Origin: Haematobia irritans
Taxonomy: Eukaryota > Arthropoda > Insecta > Diptera > Muscidae
DNA: 64,000 nucleotides
NCBI RefSeq assembly: GCF_050003625.1
Contig: NC_134397.1
Span: forward strand, 226,176,537-226,240,536
Direction of reading: 5' to 3'
How positions within the stretch are numbered: the first letter of the stretch is position 1; every line of letters begins with the position of its first letter. Position numbers and translations under genes: made by a program. Below the pieces are notes generated by a model. It was given only the letters and a program-made list of their open reading frames with translations. It had not been told where the DNA came from and ran no database searches. Below are positions 1-11,394 of the stretch, piece after piece.

Positions 1-38
1 CTACTTCTAGTAAAACTGGCTGTAGTTGATATTGCACC

Positions 39-82
39 TATGGGGTGAGTATGCCACTAATATGGGGTTAGTATGCCACTAA
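39..82. repeat. 22-bp direct tandem pair
   Basis: Two adjacent 22-bp copies that read TATGGGG, then TGAG or TTAG, then TATGCCACTAA. They differ at one position. A local duplication of no evident function. Confidence 0.75.
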
Positions 83-184
83 TATTGAGCCCAAAGAGAA
101 AATCGCTCAATTAGTGTGGGTAATAAATCCAAATTTGTAAAAATCGAGCAATATTCTTATGTAAGAGCTACAAGTACGTATACA

Positions 185-262
185 TACGATCGGCTAGTAC
201 GATCGGCTAGTACGATCGGCTAGTACGATCGTCTAGTACGATCGGCTAGTACGATCGGCTAG
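185..262. repeat. 13-bp minisatellite, six units
   Basis: Six head-to-tail copies of TACGATCGGCTAG. The fourth carries one change (GGCTAG to GTCTAG). The array is short, nearly perfect and much more GC-rich than its flanks, which suggests recent expansion. Confidence 0.95.
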
Positions 263-265
263 TAC

Positions 266-1405
266 ATATGTGAAATTTGAGTAACATTGGTTAACAAATA
301 AGAGTACTATGGCCAAATTTGGGAAAATCGAGCGATGCATATATATGGAAGCTATATCTAAATCTGAACCAATTTGCATACTATTTTGCGGGTTTGATTA
401 ATACCACAAAAGGTTATCTTGTGCAAGATTTGAGTAAGATCAGTTAAGAAATGAGGCCTGTATGGTCAAACATTAAGTTATTAGGGCCGAATTTTTCAAA
501 ATCGGGCGATACATATATGGGAGCTATATCTACATCTGAACCGATTTCGATGAAATTTTGCACATATAGTTAGTACTATAGGGGACTACATTTAGAAAAA
601 TTTGAGTAAGATCGGTTGATAAATAAGGGTTTTATGGCAAAATTTGGGAAAATCGGCCTATACATATATATGGGAGCTATATCTAAATCTGAACCGATTT
701 CAATGATTTTTTTTAGTTAGTGCTATAGACGATTACATTTATCCAACTTTGAGTAAGATCGGTTGATAAATAAGGGTTTATGGCCAAATTTAGAAAAATC
801 GGGCGGTACATATATATGGGAGCTATAGCTAAATCTGAACCGATTTCGATGATTTTTTGCACATATAGTTAGTGCTATAGGAGATTATATTTAGTCAACT
901 TTGAGTAAGATCGGTTGATAAATAAAGGTTTTGTGGCCAAATTTGGGAAAATCGGGCGATACATATATATGAGAGCTATATCTAAATCTGAACCGATTTG
1001 GAAGAAAATTTGCAGACTTGAAGGGCAATGGAAAAGATTACCTTTTGACAAATTTGGTGATGATCCGTTTGAAAAAAAGCGCAACGTGACCCCATTTGTC
1101 GTAATCGAGCGATACATATATATGTGGGAGCTATATCTAAATTTGATCCGATTTCTTCCAAATTCAATAGCGTTCGTCCTTGTGGCCAAAAAACTGGCTG
1201 TACCAAATTTCATCAAAATCGGTTAATAATAGCGACCGGATCTTGTGAACAACAAATACATGGACAGACGGACGGACACCTAGCGCTAGATCGATTCAGA
1301 AGGGGAATTTTGAGTCGATCGGTATATATTTTATGGGGTCTAAAATCAATATTTCTGGTAGGCATATTTTTTGGCAGATCAAACTTATTATACCCCACCA
1401 CTATG
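266..1405 (+). mobile_element. Dispersed element family A, about six degenerate units plus tail
   Basis: Units recur at about 147-173 bp (GAGTAAGATCGGTTGATAAA near 604, 751 and 903; variants near 277 and 431). Each contains ATATGGGAGCTATATCTAAA, the same segment that opens the 153-bp units of family C. The right end (about 1260-1400) is the tail shared with B, C and E: GGACAGACGGACGGAC, then GATCG-type sequence, TTTATGGGGTCT and TTATTATACCCC. Short reading frames across the units are interrupted and are repeat artefacts. I see no clear left end, so the copy may be truncated. Confidence 0.7.
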
Positions 1406-1407
1406 TG

Positions 1408-2061
1408 CACTGAAAAAAATATTGTCGTGAGGTCAAAGATTTCATGTATTTAAAATACGAATGCAGATTTTGCTTAGCATAAAATACGCATTTCTCTACT
1501 ATAAAGCTTTTTTCCTTGTCCAAAAGTCGATAAACCTTTCAATGAATTCGTATTGTCCTTATAATTAAGTGATTTCACTTAAAAATGGGTATCATAACAT
1601 GAAAGAAAAAATGTTTGGGCCTAGGTCAACTTGACTTTAATAATTCAGAAATATTATTTAAATTTAATGAAATTGTCTTTAAATTTTTTGTCTTTTTGCA
1701 TCTTGACTACAAAGCACAAAATCGTTCAAATATAGAACATGTTTTTCAACACTTTATTTTAAAGACGTTTTTACTTGAAACATAGCAAAATTTCTACTGG
1801 AAGTCGAGCCTGAATTTGGAAAATAAAGTTGTCGTTAATTCGTTTTTACAGGACTTTGATAGCATATGAAGAAAAACGCTGAAAAAACGAAAAATTAAAA
1901 TTTGCTTCCTAGAAGCAAGTACACAAAACCCAAATTTAAAAGAGAATTGTGTCTTAAAAGTATCATTACTTGTATTCTGCGCTTCTTTGGCTCGGAATCA
2001 ATACCAAAATTTTTAAAGTAGGGACAAAATCTTTGGAACAGGGCATGCTTTTTTTTCAGTG
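1408..2061 (+). mobile_element. M1 element, about 650-bp TIR element, full length
   Basis: Bounded by CACTGAAAAAAA on the left and TTTTTTCAGTG on the right, a terminal inverted repeat. A 2-bp TG flanks both ends; the copy at 49684-50340 is flanked by TA. No transposase is visible inside. The size, the TIR and the 2-bp target duplication suggest a non-autonomous Tc1/mariner-like element; the family assignment is inference. Related copies occur at 34553, 41088, 46590(-), 49684 and 51578. Confidence 0.8.
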
Positions 2062-2201
2062 TGGTTTAGGGTATAAAAATTGAATCTGATGTAGTCTTCA
2101 TATCTAAAAACTTAAAATTTTATTAACGTGAAGTATATCATTCGAATAGATTTTCTTGGCATAGCGTGTTTCTTATTATCCATCTGAAATTCTATATACA
2201 C

Positions 2202-2405
2202 GTAGACCTCGCTTTGCGTCGTTTCAATTTGCGTTGTTTCGAAGTTGCGTCGCTGCTGAATTAGTACTAGTTTTCACTTTGCGTCGTTTCGAAGTTGCGT
2301 TGTTATCTTTCTTCAATCATTGCATGATTTGCCATCGAAACTCATAGTTCACTTTGCGTCGTGTTTTTTTTTTTTAACGTATCTGCGACGCAAAGCGAGT
2401 TCTAG
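2202..2405. mobile_element. Small hairpin MITE, about 200 bp
   Basis: CTCGCTTTGCGTCG at 2208-2221 is exactly inverted by CGACGCAAAGCGAG at 2386-2399. Inside, GCGTCGTTTCGAAGTTGCGT-type segments are repeated. It has no coding capacity. The long perfect arms around short internal repeats fit a foldback or MITE element. Confidence 0.7.
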
Positions 2406-3488
2406 GTATATTTTCAAGTAACCAGCTACAACAAGCGGCTTTCAAATTAAACTATTATATTAAAATTTATGGGTATTTAAGATTCGGACCGGCCAATATT
2501 ACGGCCTGTTATTTCCTAAAGCACTAGCACTAAATAAGCCAGCCCTAGAAGTACATTGCTCAAACTCAATCTAAACCTCTAGCAATTATAACAATTCACA
2601 AAATGTCAATGGTGGCAAGAATTTTCAAATGTTCCACACAATTAAAAATTCCTACATGCTATACGGTCACACAAAAATATCTCCTTATACTAATCTCACA
2701 AACAAAGCTCATGGGTATTTTCAGGAATTTCCTCCATTTTTGCATTGTCATCGATGTTTGAAGTCCTGAAAATCCCTTGCGAGGCTGCAAATGAAGTATC
2801 CTCAAAAAGATGTCAAACACAAAACCATTGAATGGTATCAATATTTATGTTTGTGATACATGCGTTATCACACTTTTACAGCCATTGTTGCTGGAATATT
2901 GTTTAGCATCGATCGATAATGACGACATTGATGTTGCTGTTGCTGCTGCTGCTGATGATGATGGTGATGGTGATGGCAATGGTGAGATTTTCCTACCTCC
3001 TATCGAATATTAACCACTTCAAAGAAATTTTGTGCTTGTTCGTTCATCGATACCTTTTGGTGTCACAAACGGTACATATTCTGATTTCAATTGTGTGGTG
3101 AAAGTTCACATTGCACATGGGAATGGAAGAACATCACCTCGTGTAGAAAAAATGAATGTTCGCTTTTAGGTGTTTGGGTGAAGCAAGAACCCATTAGGAG
3201 GTAACAAAAAAAATTGTTTAATGTTGCAAAATACATGTACACTTAAAACCGCTATTTTACACACACATATCCATACATACACAGCATTACAATATCAAAG
3301 AATACCAAACAAATCGAACATCATTATGTAGACGTATTAGGTGATTCCGATACAAAAAGGAGAAATCCAGGCTATATGATGGCTCTATATGGTCCAATGT
3401 AGTTTAATTTTCATGGGGTGTTTTAAATAACAATCGCTAGGACATGTACGTTTGCAAGCACAGATAAATAATATAGGGAAAATTTTTT
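2406..3488. other. No gene seen; triplet microsatellite at 2932-2976
   Basis: Apparently low-copy DNA. It contains an imperfect GTTGCTGCTGCT / GATGATGGTGATGG triplet run. A 67-codon frame crosses this run, but nothing else supports coding. Confidence 0.5.
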
Positions 3489-3715
3489 TATACCCTCCAC
3501 CATAGGGTGGGTGTATATTAACTTTGTCACTCCGTTTGTAACACATCGAAATACTGCTCTAAGACCCCATAAAGTATATATATTCGGGGTCATGGTGAAA
3601 TTCTGAGGCGATCTGAGCATGTCCGTCCGTCCGTCTGTTGAAATCACGCTAACTTCCGAACGAAACAAGCTATCGACTTGAAACTTGGCACAAGTAGTTG
3701 TTATTGATGTAGGTC

Positions 3716-3820
3716 GGATGGTATTGCAAATGGGCCATATCGGTCCATTTGCAATACCATCCATGTACCAAATTTCACCATGTACCAAATTTCAGCCGAT
3801 CCGGCTGAAATTTGGTACAT
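3716..3820. repeat. Two adjacent palindromes inside B1
   Basis: GGATGGTATTGCAAATGG at 3716-3733 is inverted at 3745-3762 with an 11-nt spacer. Immediately after, 19-bp arms at 3780-3798 and 3802-3820 (ATGTACCAAATTTCAGCCG and its complement) flank ATC. Other B copies have only one arm of each, so both were created locally by inverted duplication. Confidence 0.9.
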
Positions 3821-4417
3821 GGTGTTAGTATATGCTATCAAACAACCATGCAAAAATTGGTCCACATCGGTCCATAATTATATATAGCCCCCATATAAAC
3901 CGATCCCCCGATTTGGCTTGCGGAGCCTCTAAGAGAAGCAAATTTCATCCGATCCGGCTGAAATTGTGTACGTGGTGTTGGTATATGTTCTCTAATGACC
4001 ATGCAAGAATAGGTCCACATCGGTCCATAATTATATATAGCGCCCATATAAACCGATCCCCAGATTTGGGTTGCGAGCCTCAAAGAGAAGCAAATTTCAT
4101 CCGATCCGCCTGAAATTTGGTACATGATATTGGTATATGGTCTCTAACAACCATGCAAGAATTGGTCCATATCGGTCCATAATTATATATAGCCCCCATA
4201 TAAACCGTTCCCCAGATTTGATCTCCGCAGCCTCTTCGAGGAGCAAAATTCATCCGACCGGTTGAAATTTTCAACGTGGTGTTAGTATAAGGCCGCTAAT
4301 ATCCATGCCAAAACTGGTCCATATCGGTCTATAGTTATATATAGCCGATGCCCAATCACACAAAAATTGGTCCATATCGATTCATATTCATGGTTGCCAC
4401 TCGAGCCAAAAATAATC

Positions 4418-4722
4418 TACCAAAATTTTATTTTTATGGAAAACATTGTTAAAATGTTATTTCTATAGAAAATTTTGTCAAAATTTTATTTCTATAGAAA
4501 ATTTTGTCAAAATTTTATTTCTATAGACAATTTTTTAAAAATTTTATTTCTATAGAAAATTTTGTCAAAATTTTGTTTCTATAGAAAATTTTGTCAAAAT
4601 TTTATTTCTATAGAAAATTTTTTCCAAATTTTTTTTCTATAAAAATTTTTTTCCAAATTTCACTTCTATAGAAAATGTTGTCAACATTTTATTTTGTCAA
4701 AATTTTATTTCTATAGAAACTT
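4418..4722. repeat. 29-bp minisatellite within B1
   Basis: About ten imperfect copies of a unit made of TTTTGTCAAAATTTT and ATTTCTATAGAAAAT. It is the same minisatellite as at 7485, 31205, 43752 and 61735. Confidence 0.9.
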
Positions 4723-4961
4723 TAAACTTAATTATATACGATGAAATACGGGCCTTTTTTAGTTTAATATATACTACGTATGGACTACCATGTAATTTAG
4801 AAGACGGTGTTAGGAAGTTTTAAGATACCTTGCCATCGGCAAGTGTTACCGTAACCCAAGTAATTCGATTGTGGATGACAGTCTTCAGTAGAGGTTTCTG
4901 CGCAATCCATGGTGGAGGGTACATAAGCTCCGAACTTACGGCCGTATATACTTATTCTTTT

Positions 4962-5769
4962 TTTAGAAGCAAAAAATTCCAAAATATTAATGACCAATGT
5001 TTTTGGTTCGTTCCTCCCTAATACCAACATTTGTGTGGTATAGCCACATACATTCTCAATAGACGTAATTTCCATATCGTTTGACATCACTAAAATGAGG
5101 AAATACACGCACAATGCACGTTCATACATCGTATGTGCATGCAAAAGGAGATGAATATTCTAAAATGATTTTGATGGTTTTAGTGGTTTTTGCGTGTAGG
5201 GTAAACCTCAGTTTTCTAAACACTCAAAATTTGCAATGTTTGTAAATCACCATGGATGGCTATACATAAATAATGAATAAATGAAAGCATCTTCGTGTTT
5301 AGTGGCATTAAACAAAATTCGACATATTTGAAAGCTCATCAGAGGATATTTAATATGGAAAAATCAGTTTGCAACGAATGAAACATTTTTCGATAAGCCA
5401 AAATCAATTGAAACGGGGAAGAGGATCAAAATAAAGCAGGCCAATTATTTTCTGTAATCACAATTATTAATTTTTCTGTGCAAAATGATAATAAATGACC
5501 ATGTGTAATTGAGAAAGGTGGCACTCCGTAGGGAAGTATTTTGTATCGCTTGGAGATTTCCCTTTGGGGTTGCGCCAATACTGGAAGGCCAAATGAAAGA
5601 GGCAAAGGCGATAGAGAAAGAAGAGATCGACTCGGAAGTTTTCTGAATCGTCGCCTTATCATTTCCCAAACTGCTGCCATACAATGTCTTCATGATCTTG
5701 TTACAACTCTCAAAAGTTTTGACAATCACATTGACAAAAATATTATCGTGAATACGTTTTTCGGATATG
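4962..5769. other. No recognised gene
   Basis: Apparently low-copy sequence. From about 5430 it may hold the eroded 3' part of the transposase fossil that follows, but I could not align it. Confidence 0.4.
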
Positions 5770-6230
5770 ACAATTTATTCCTTCACCAAAAATGTTGACT
5801 TTTGTCCAATAGGAAATAAATAAATTCGACGATTTTTTGCAACTTGCCTGTAGAGAATGGCTGATATATATTGAAACCAAGTATAGCGGATTGAGATCCG
5901 GTGATTTTGGTGGCCATTGTGAAAAAGATGAAGTTTGAGAACTTTATTTCCAGCCATTCTTGATTGAACGGTGCTGATTGCGATGGTGCTGAGTCCTGTT
6001 TGAAAGTCTGAGGTCGAAATTTTTGTCTGCTCAGGGCTTGAATACTATCGTTGGGACATTTTTTCCGATAGTTTTATTTTTTTCTACCCCCTGTTCGATG
6101 AATATGAGTGGGGAGCGAACATCAGGGCTTGAATACTATCGTTGGGACATTTTTCCGATAATTTTATTTATTTCGACCCCCCGTTCAATGAATATGAGTG
6201 GGGAGCGAACATTGGCTGTTACGGTGCACA
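5770..6230 (-). pseudogene. Tc1/mariner transposase fossil, DD37D (maT-like) type
   Basis: Read on the minus strand, pieces of one transposase appear in the right order. First comes a segment with RSPLIFIERGVEINK, present twice because of a local duplication. Then KQDSAPSQSAPFNQEWLE, which holds the second catalytic Asp, and in another frame WPPKSPDLNPLY. In the family the last residue of that motif is Asp; here it is Tyr. The distance between the two catalytic codons is 112 nt, consistent with 37 intervening residues after a small deletion. Stops and frameshifts are frequent. The N-terminal helix-turn-helix region and the TIRs were not found. Two sister fossils lie at 59045-59650 and 60690-61330. 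Confidence 0.75.
6031..6212. repeat. 91-bp tandem duplication inside the transposase fossil
   Basis: TCAGGGCTTGAATACTATCG starts at 6031 and again at 6122. The copies are nearly identical and encode the same RSPLIFIE-type segment. The duplication arose after the transposase decayed. Confidence 0.92.
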
Positions 6231-6261
6231 GTGGGGCAAAATCGCAAAAAATGGAGATTAA

Positions 6262-6689
6262 TTAAACTACTTATCCGATTTTAAAAATTCTTTCACTATT
6301 ATAATGCTACGTTATCACTGAGTAACATACGCTGCACATCTTTTGGAAAAGTGGGCGGTGCCACTCCCACTATGAAAAATAGCTCTAGCGGCCATAGTAA
6401 TGGACCGATTGGGATGAAACTTTCCCAATGTTGTACTGTTGATTTGGTAATAGTCCTTTGCTATACTTGTTTATGATTGGGCGTGGCACCTCCCAATCAT
6501 AACCATTGTTGTCCTGCTAATAGTCCTTGGCTATACTTGGTTAGGATTGGGCGTGGCACCGCCCATTCAAACATGGAACGGATATATCTCATGAACTATC
6601 AGAGGTATGAATATGAGATTTTGTATATATGTTGATCGTACAGGATGAATTACATCCAAGGTGGAAAAGGGCGGTGCCACCCCCTTTTT
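6262..6689. other. Non-coding repeat with GGGCGTGGCAC motifs
   Basis: Contains GGGCGGTGCCACTCCCAC, TTGGGCGTGGCAC twice, and a 70-bp offset duplication (TAATAGTCCTT near 6448 and 6518). It abuts the t-end of the next B copy. No coding signal. Confidence 0.6.
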
Positions 6690-8013
6690 TATACCCTCCA
6701 TCATAGGATGGGGGTATATTAACTTTGTCATTCCGTTTGTAACACATCGAAATATTGCTCTAAGACCCCATAAAGTATATATATTCTGGGTCGTGGTGAA
6801 ATTCTGAGTCGATCTGAGCATGTCCGTCTGTTGAAATCACGCTAACTTTCGAACGAAACAAGCTATCGACTGGAAACTTGGCACATGTAGTTGTTATTGA
6901 TGTAGGTCGGATGGTATTGCAAATGGGCCATATCGGTCCACGTTTACGTATAGCCCCCATATAAACGGACCCCCAAATTTGGCTTGCGATTGCTCCCAGA
7001 GAAGCAAATTTCATCCGATCAGGCTGAAATTTGGTACATGGTGTTTGTATATGTTCTCTAATGACCATGCAAAAATTGGTCCACATCGACCCATAAATAT
7101 ATAGCCCCCATATAAGCCGATCCCCACATTTTACCTCCGGAGCCTCTTAGAGGAGCAAAATTCATCCGATCCGGTTGAAATTTGGTACGTGGTGTTAGTA
7201 TAGGGTCTCTAACAACCATGCAAGAATTGGTCCATATCGGTCCATAATTATATATAGCCCCCATATAAACCTTTCCCCAGATTTGATCTCCGGAGCCTGT
7301 TGGAGGAGCAAAATTCATCCGATCCGGTTGAAATTTGCAACGTGGTGTTAGAAAAAGCCGCTAATAACCATGCCAAAATTGGTCCATATCGGTCTATAGT
7401 TATATATAGCCGATCCCCAATCACACAAAAATTGGTCCATATGGGTTCATAATCATGGTTGCGACTCGAGCCAAAAAAGATCTAACAAAATTTTATTTTT
7501 ATAGAAAACATTGTAAAATGTTATTTCTATAGAAAATTTTGTCAAAATTTTATTTCTATAGTAAATTTCGCCAAAATTTTATTTCTATAGAAAATTTTGA
7601 CAAAATTGTATTTCTATAGAAAATTTTGTCAAAATTTTATTTCCATAGAAAATTTTGTCAAAATTTTATATCTATAGAAAATTTTGTCAAAATTTTATTT
7701 CTATACAAAATGTTTTCCAAATTTTATTTCTATAGAAAATTTTGTCAAAATTTTACTTCTATACAAAATGTTGTCAAAATTTTATTTTGTCAAAATTGTA
7801 TTTCTATAGAAACTTTAAACTTAATTCTATACGTATTTAATCGGCCTTTTTAGTTTAATATATACCACGTATGGATTATGTGGTATATATTACGGTGTTA
7901 GGAAGTTTTAAGATACCTTGCCATCGGCTTCAGTAGAAGTTTTTACGCAATCCATGGTGGAGGGTACATAAGCTTCGGCCTGGCCGAACTTACGGCCGTA
8001 TATATTTGTTTTT
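6690..8013 (-). mobile_element. Family B element, copy B2, complete layout
   Basis: t-end TATACCCTCCATCATAGG at 6690, the (TA)n/(GTCY)n tail, 153-bp units, a 29-bp minisatellite and the h-end hairpin TTCGGCCTGGCCGAA. It ends ACGGCCGTATATATTTG. The order matches B1 and B5. Confidence 0.9.
7485..7812. repeat. 29-bp minisatellite within B2
   Basis: Eleven or so degenerate copies of the unit TTTTGTCAAAATTTT plus ATTTCTATAGAAAAT. Frames that read through it are artefacts. Confidence 0.9.
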
Positions 8014-8039
8014 AAAATGTTCTGGCTCAGTCTGATTTT

Positions 8040-9158
8040 TATACCCACCACCATAGAATGATAACGGGGGTATAATAAGTTTGTCATTCCGTTTGTAACA
8101 CATTGAAATATCGATTTCCGACTATATAAAGTATTCTTGATCAGGGAGAAATTCTAAGACGATATAAGCATGTCCGTCTGTCCGTCTGTCTGTCTGTTGT
8201 AATCACGCTACAGTCTTCAATAATGAAGCAATCGTGTTGAAAATTTCCACAAACTCGTCTTTTGTCTGCAGGCAGGTCAAGTTCGAAGATGGGCTATATC
8301 GGTCCAGGTTTTGATATAGTCCCCATATAAACCGACCTCCCGATTTGGGGTCTTGGGCTTATAGAAATCGAAGTTTTTATCCAATTTGCCTGAAATTTGA
8401 AATCTAGAGGTATTTTATGACCATATTAGGTGCGAAAAAAATGCTGAGTATCGGTCCATGTTTTGGTATAGCCCCCATATAGACCGATCTCCCGATTCTA
8501 TTTCTTGGGCTTATAGAAACCGTAGTTTTTATCCAATTTACCTGAAATTGGAAATCTAGAGGTATTTTAGAACCATAAAGAGGTGTGCCAAAAATGGTGA
8601 GCATCGGTCCATATTTTGGTATGGTCCCCGTATAAACGACCTCCGGATTTGGGGTCTTGGGCTTATAGAAACCGTAGATTTTATCTCATTTGCCTGTAAT
8701 TGAAAATCTAGAGGTATTATAAGATCACAAATAGGTGTGTCGCAAATGGGGTGTATCGGTCCATATTTTGGTATAGGCCCAAATAGAGACCAATTTCCCG
8801 ATTTTACTTCTTGACTTCTAGAATCCGAAGTTTTTATTCAATTTACCTGAAATTGTAAATCTAGAGGTATTTTAGAACCATAAAGAGGTGAGCCAAAAAT
8901 GGTGAGCATCGGTCCATATTTTGGTATGGTCGCCGTATAAACCTCCCTCCCGATTTGGGGTCTTGGGCTTATAGAAACCGTAGATTTTATCTAATTTTCC
9001 TGTAATTGAAAATCTAGAGGTATTTTAAGATCACAAATAGGTGTCGCAAATGAGGTGTATCCATTACAACGAGATATTCTCAAAGGATATTATTACATGT
9101 GGTCAATGCTGGCTATTTAAGATTCGACCCAATGTGAACTGACGATCGTATATACTTA
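8040..9158 (-). mobile_element. Family E element, copy E1
   Basis: Starts TATACCCACCACCATAG, then GTCCGTCTGTCCGTCTG. Units of about 153 bp follow (GGTATAGCCCCCATATAGAC, TCTAGAGGTATTTTA). The h-end is degenerate: GGCTATTTAAGATTCGACCC then CGTATATACTTATT. Confidence 0.82.
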
Positions 9159-10014
9159 TTCCCAGCCATTTCCGAATCTCTAAATAGATTCTTTATATAG
9201 AATACAATTTATACTATAAAAAATCACCAATTATAATGGCCTCTTTTCGGCCAGCTTTTAATTTTAGCACTTCAAGCCAATTTCGATATGAATTTTCTTT
9301 AATACAAATTATTGGCTTGGAAAATACTCCATAGTTTGCTTAGCCATTGCACAAATGTACCAACATCATTGGTCTGATTATGGCCTATGGCCCAAAATAA
9401 AATGCATGGCCATTGCACACAATATAGAGTAGAACAAACACATTAACCTTATCATTTAAATGCAAATGACCAAAAATATGCACAAATGACCAACATGTAT
9501 GTGCGTGTGTGTGTGTGGACTCATATATCCTAGTAAAAACATTGCACTCAACCCAGTAAATAGCTGCTCTATCAGAAACTCCAACATTCTGACACTAATG
9601 CACCAGTGATACATATAAACTCATACACATGCTTTGCAATGCATTAAATGATAGTTAGTCTGATGCTGATGATCATGGCACTGGTGATTAAGAAACATTT
9701 CGGGTTTGCAAGAGAAATCACAGAAAATAGAATTCTCTATGTATATGGGTGACTGTGTATACTAGAAGGGGTCGTATTTAATATGGGGAGAATATTTTTG
9801 GAAAGAAACTTGAATTTAAGTCCCTAATAAAGCATTTACATTTCAAATGAAAATGTGTACGTTGAAAACCACAAACCTATTTTTAAATAAATGAAAATGT
9901 TTTCAAATCATTATTATTCATTCCTTTTGTATCTTGCACCAAATATATTCTCATAATTCAAACGATTAGGTATCGTTAATTTTAGGAATGTTTAATACAA
10001 ATAAAATCCACTAT
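9159..10014. other. No gene seen
   Basis: Low-complexity AT-rich DNA with a short (GT)n run near 9508-9518. No supported ORF or repeat boundary. Confidence 0.5.
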
Positions 10015-11370
10015 TATATCCTCCACCATACACACAAAGAAAATTTCATTAAAATCAGCCAAGGAAAAATTTTCATTGATATAACGAAACATTTTCATTA
10101 ATACAATGAAAATATTCGTTAATAGCACGAAACGTTACGTGGATTTGCAGAAAATTCATTATATTAACGAAAAAATTCATTGTATTAACGAATTTGTTTC
10201 ATTGGCTGAATTTCAACGACACATTTCGTTAATATAACGAAACCTTTTCTATTAGTGTATCGTGGGGGTATATTAACTTTGTCATTCCGTTTGTAACACA
10301 TCGAAATATTGCTCTAAGACCCCATAAAGTATATATATTCTGGGTCGTGGTGAAATTCTGAGTCGATCTGAGCATTTCCCTTCGTCCGTCCGTCTGTTGA
10401 AATCACGCTAACTTCCGAACGAAACAAGCTATCGACTTGAAACTTGGCACAAGGAGTTGTTATTGATGTAGGTCGGATGGTATTGCAAATGGGTCATATC
10501 GGTCCACTTTTACGTATAGCCCCCATATAAATGGACCCCCAAATTTTGCTTGCGATTGCTCTAAGAGAAGCAAATTTCATCCGATCGAGCTGAAATTTGG
10601 TACATGGTGTTAGTATGTGATCTCTAACAACCATGCAAAAATTGGTCCACATCGGTCAATAATTATATATAGCCCCCATATAGACCGATCCCCAGATTTG
10701 GCTTGCGGAGCCTCCAAGAGAAGAAAATTTCATCCGATCCGGCTGAAATTTGGTACATGGTGTTAGTATATGGTCTCTAACAACTACGCAAAAATTGGTC
10801 TACATCGGTGCACAATTATATATAGCCCCCATATAAACCGATCACCAGATTTGACCTCCGGAGCCTGTTGGAAGATCAAAATTCATCTGATTCAGTTGAA
10901 ATTTGGTACGTGATGTTAGTGTATGGCATCCATCAACTATGCAGGAATTGGTTCATATCAGTCCATAATTATATATAGCCCCCATATAAACCGATCCCCA
11001 GATTTGACCTCCAGTGCCTTTTGGAGAAGCAAAATTCATCCGATCTGGTTGAAATTTGGTACGTGGTGGTAGTATATGGTATTTAACAACCATGCCAAAA
11101 GTGGCCATGCCTAACTAGGTCCATATCGGTCTATAGTTATATATAGCATACAGATAAATCGATACACTTACCTATACATAACTTTTTTGTCTAATATATA
11201 CCACGTATGGACTAACTCACAATTTAGAAAACGATGTTAAAAAGTTTTAAGATACCACAACCCAAGTAATTCGATTGTGGATGACAGTCTTTCGTAGAAG
11301 TTTCTACGCAATCAATGGTGGAGTGTACATAAGATTCGGCCTGACTGAACTTACGGCCGTATATAAATTG
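10015..11370 (-). mobile_element. Family B element, copy B3, carrying a MITE
   Basis: t-end TATATCCTCCACCATA at 10015 is interrupted at 10030 by a MITE and resumes as TCGTGGGGGTATATTAACTT. The tail, several 153-bp units and a decayed h-end (GATTCGGCCTGACTGAACTT) follow. Its right end lies about 25 bp before a mariner. Confidence 0.87.
10031..10257. mobile_element. N1 MITE, 227 bp, TA target site
   Basis: Starts CACACAAAGAAAATTTC and ends CCTTTTCTATTAGTG, an imperfect TIR flanked by TA on both sides. The interior is rich in TTAACGAA and its complement. It lies in the middle of the B3 t-end, which resumes on the other side. A second copy is at 16749-16970, and a weaker relative may sit at 47140-47345. 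Confidence 0.82.
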
Positions 11371-11394
11371 TTTTATTTTAAAATGGTACTCGTA

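Larger units (their letters stand above)
3489..4961 (-). mobile_element. Family B element, copy B1
   Basis: Left end TATACCCTCCACCATAGG (t-end). Next come CCCATAAAGTATATATATTC and GTCCGTCCGTCCGTCTG, then several 153-bp-type units (ATATAGCCCCCATATAAACC). A 29-bp minisatellite follows, then the h-end ACTTACGGCCGTATATACTT. The usual GC-rich h-end hairpin is partly deleted here. An unusual twin palindrome replaces the start of the unit array. Confidence 0.85.

Noticed and set aside
2810..3013. 67-codon ORF ending in an acidic run
   Set aside because: The acidic and Ala-rich part is a translated triplet microsatellite, which is open in another frame as well.
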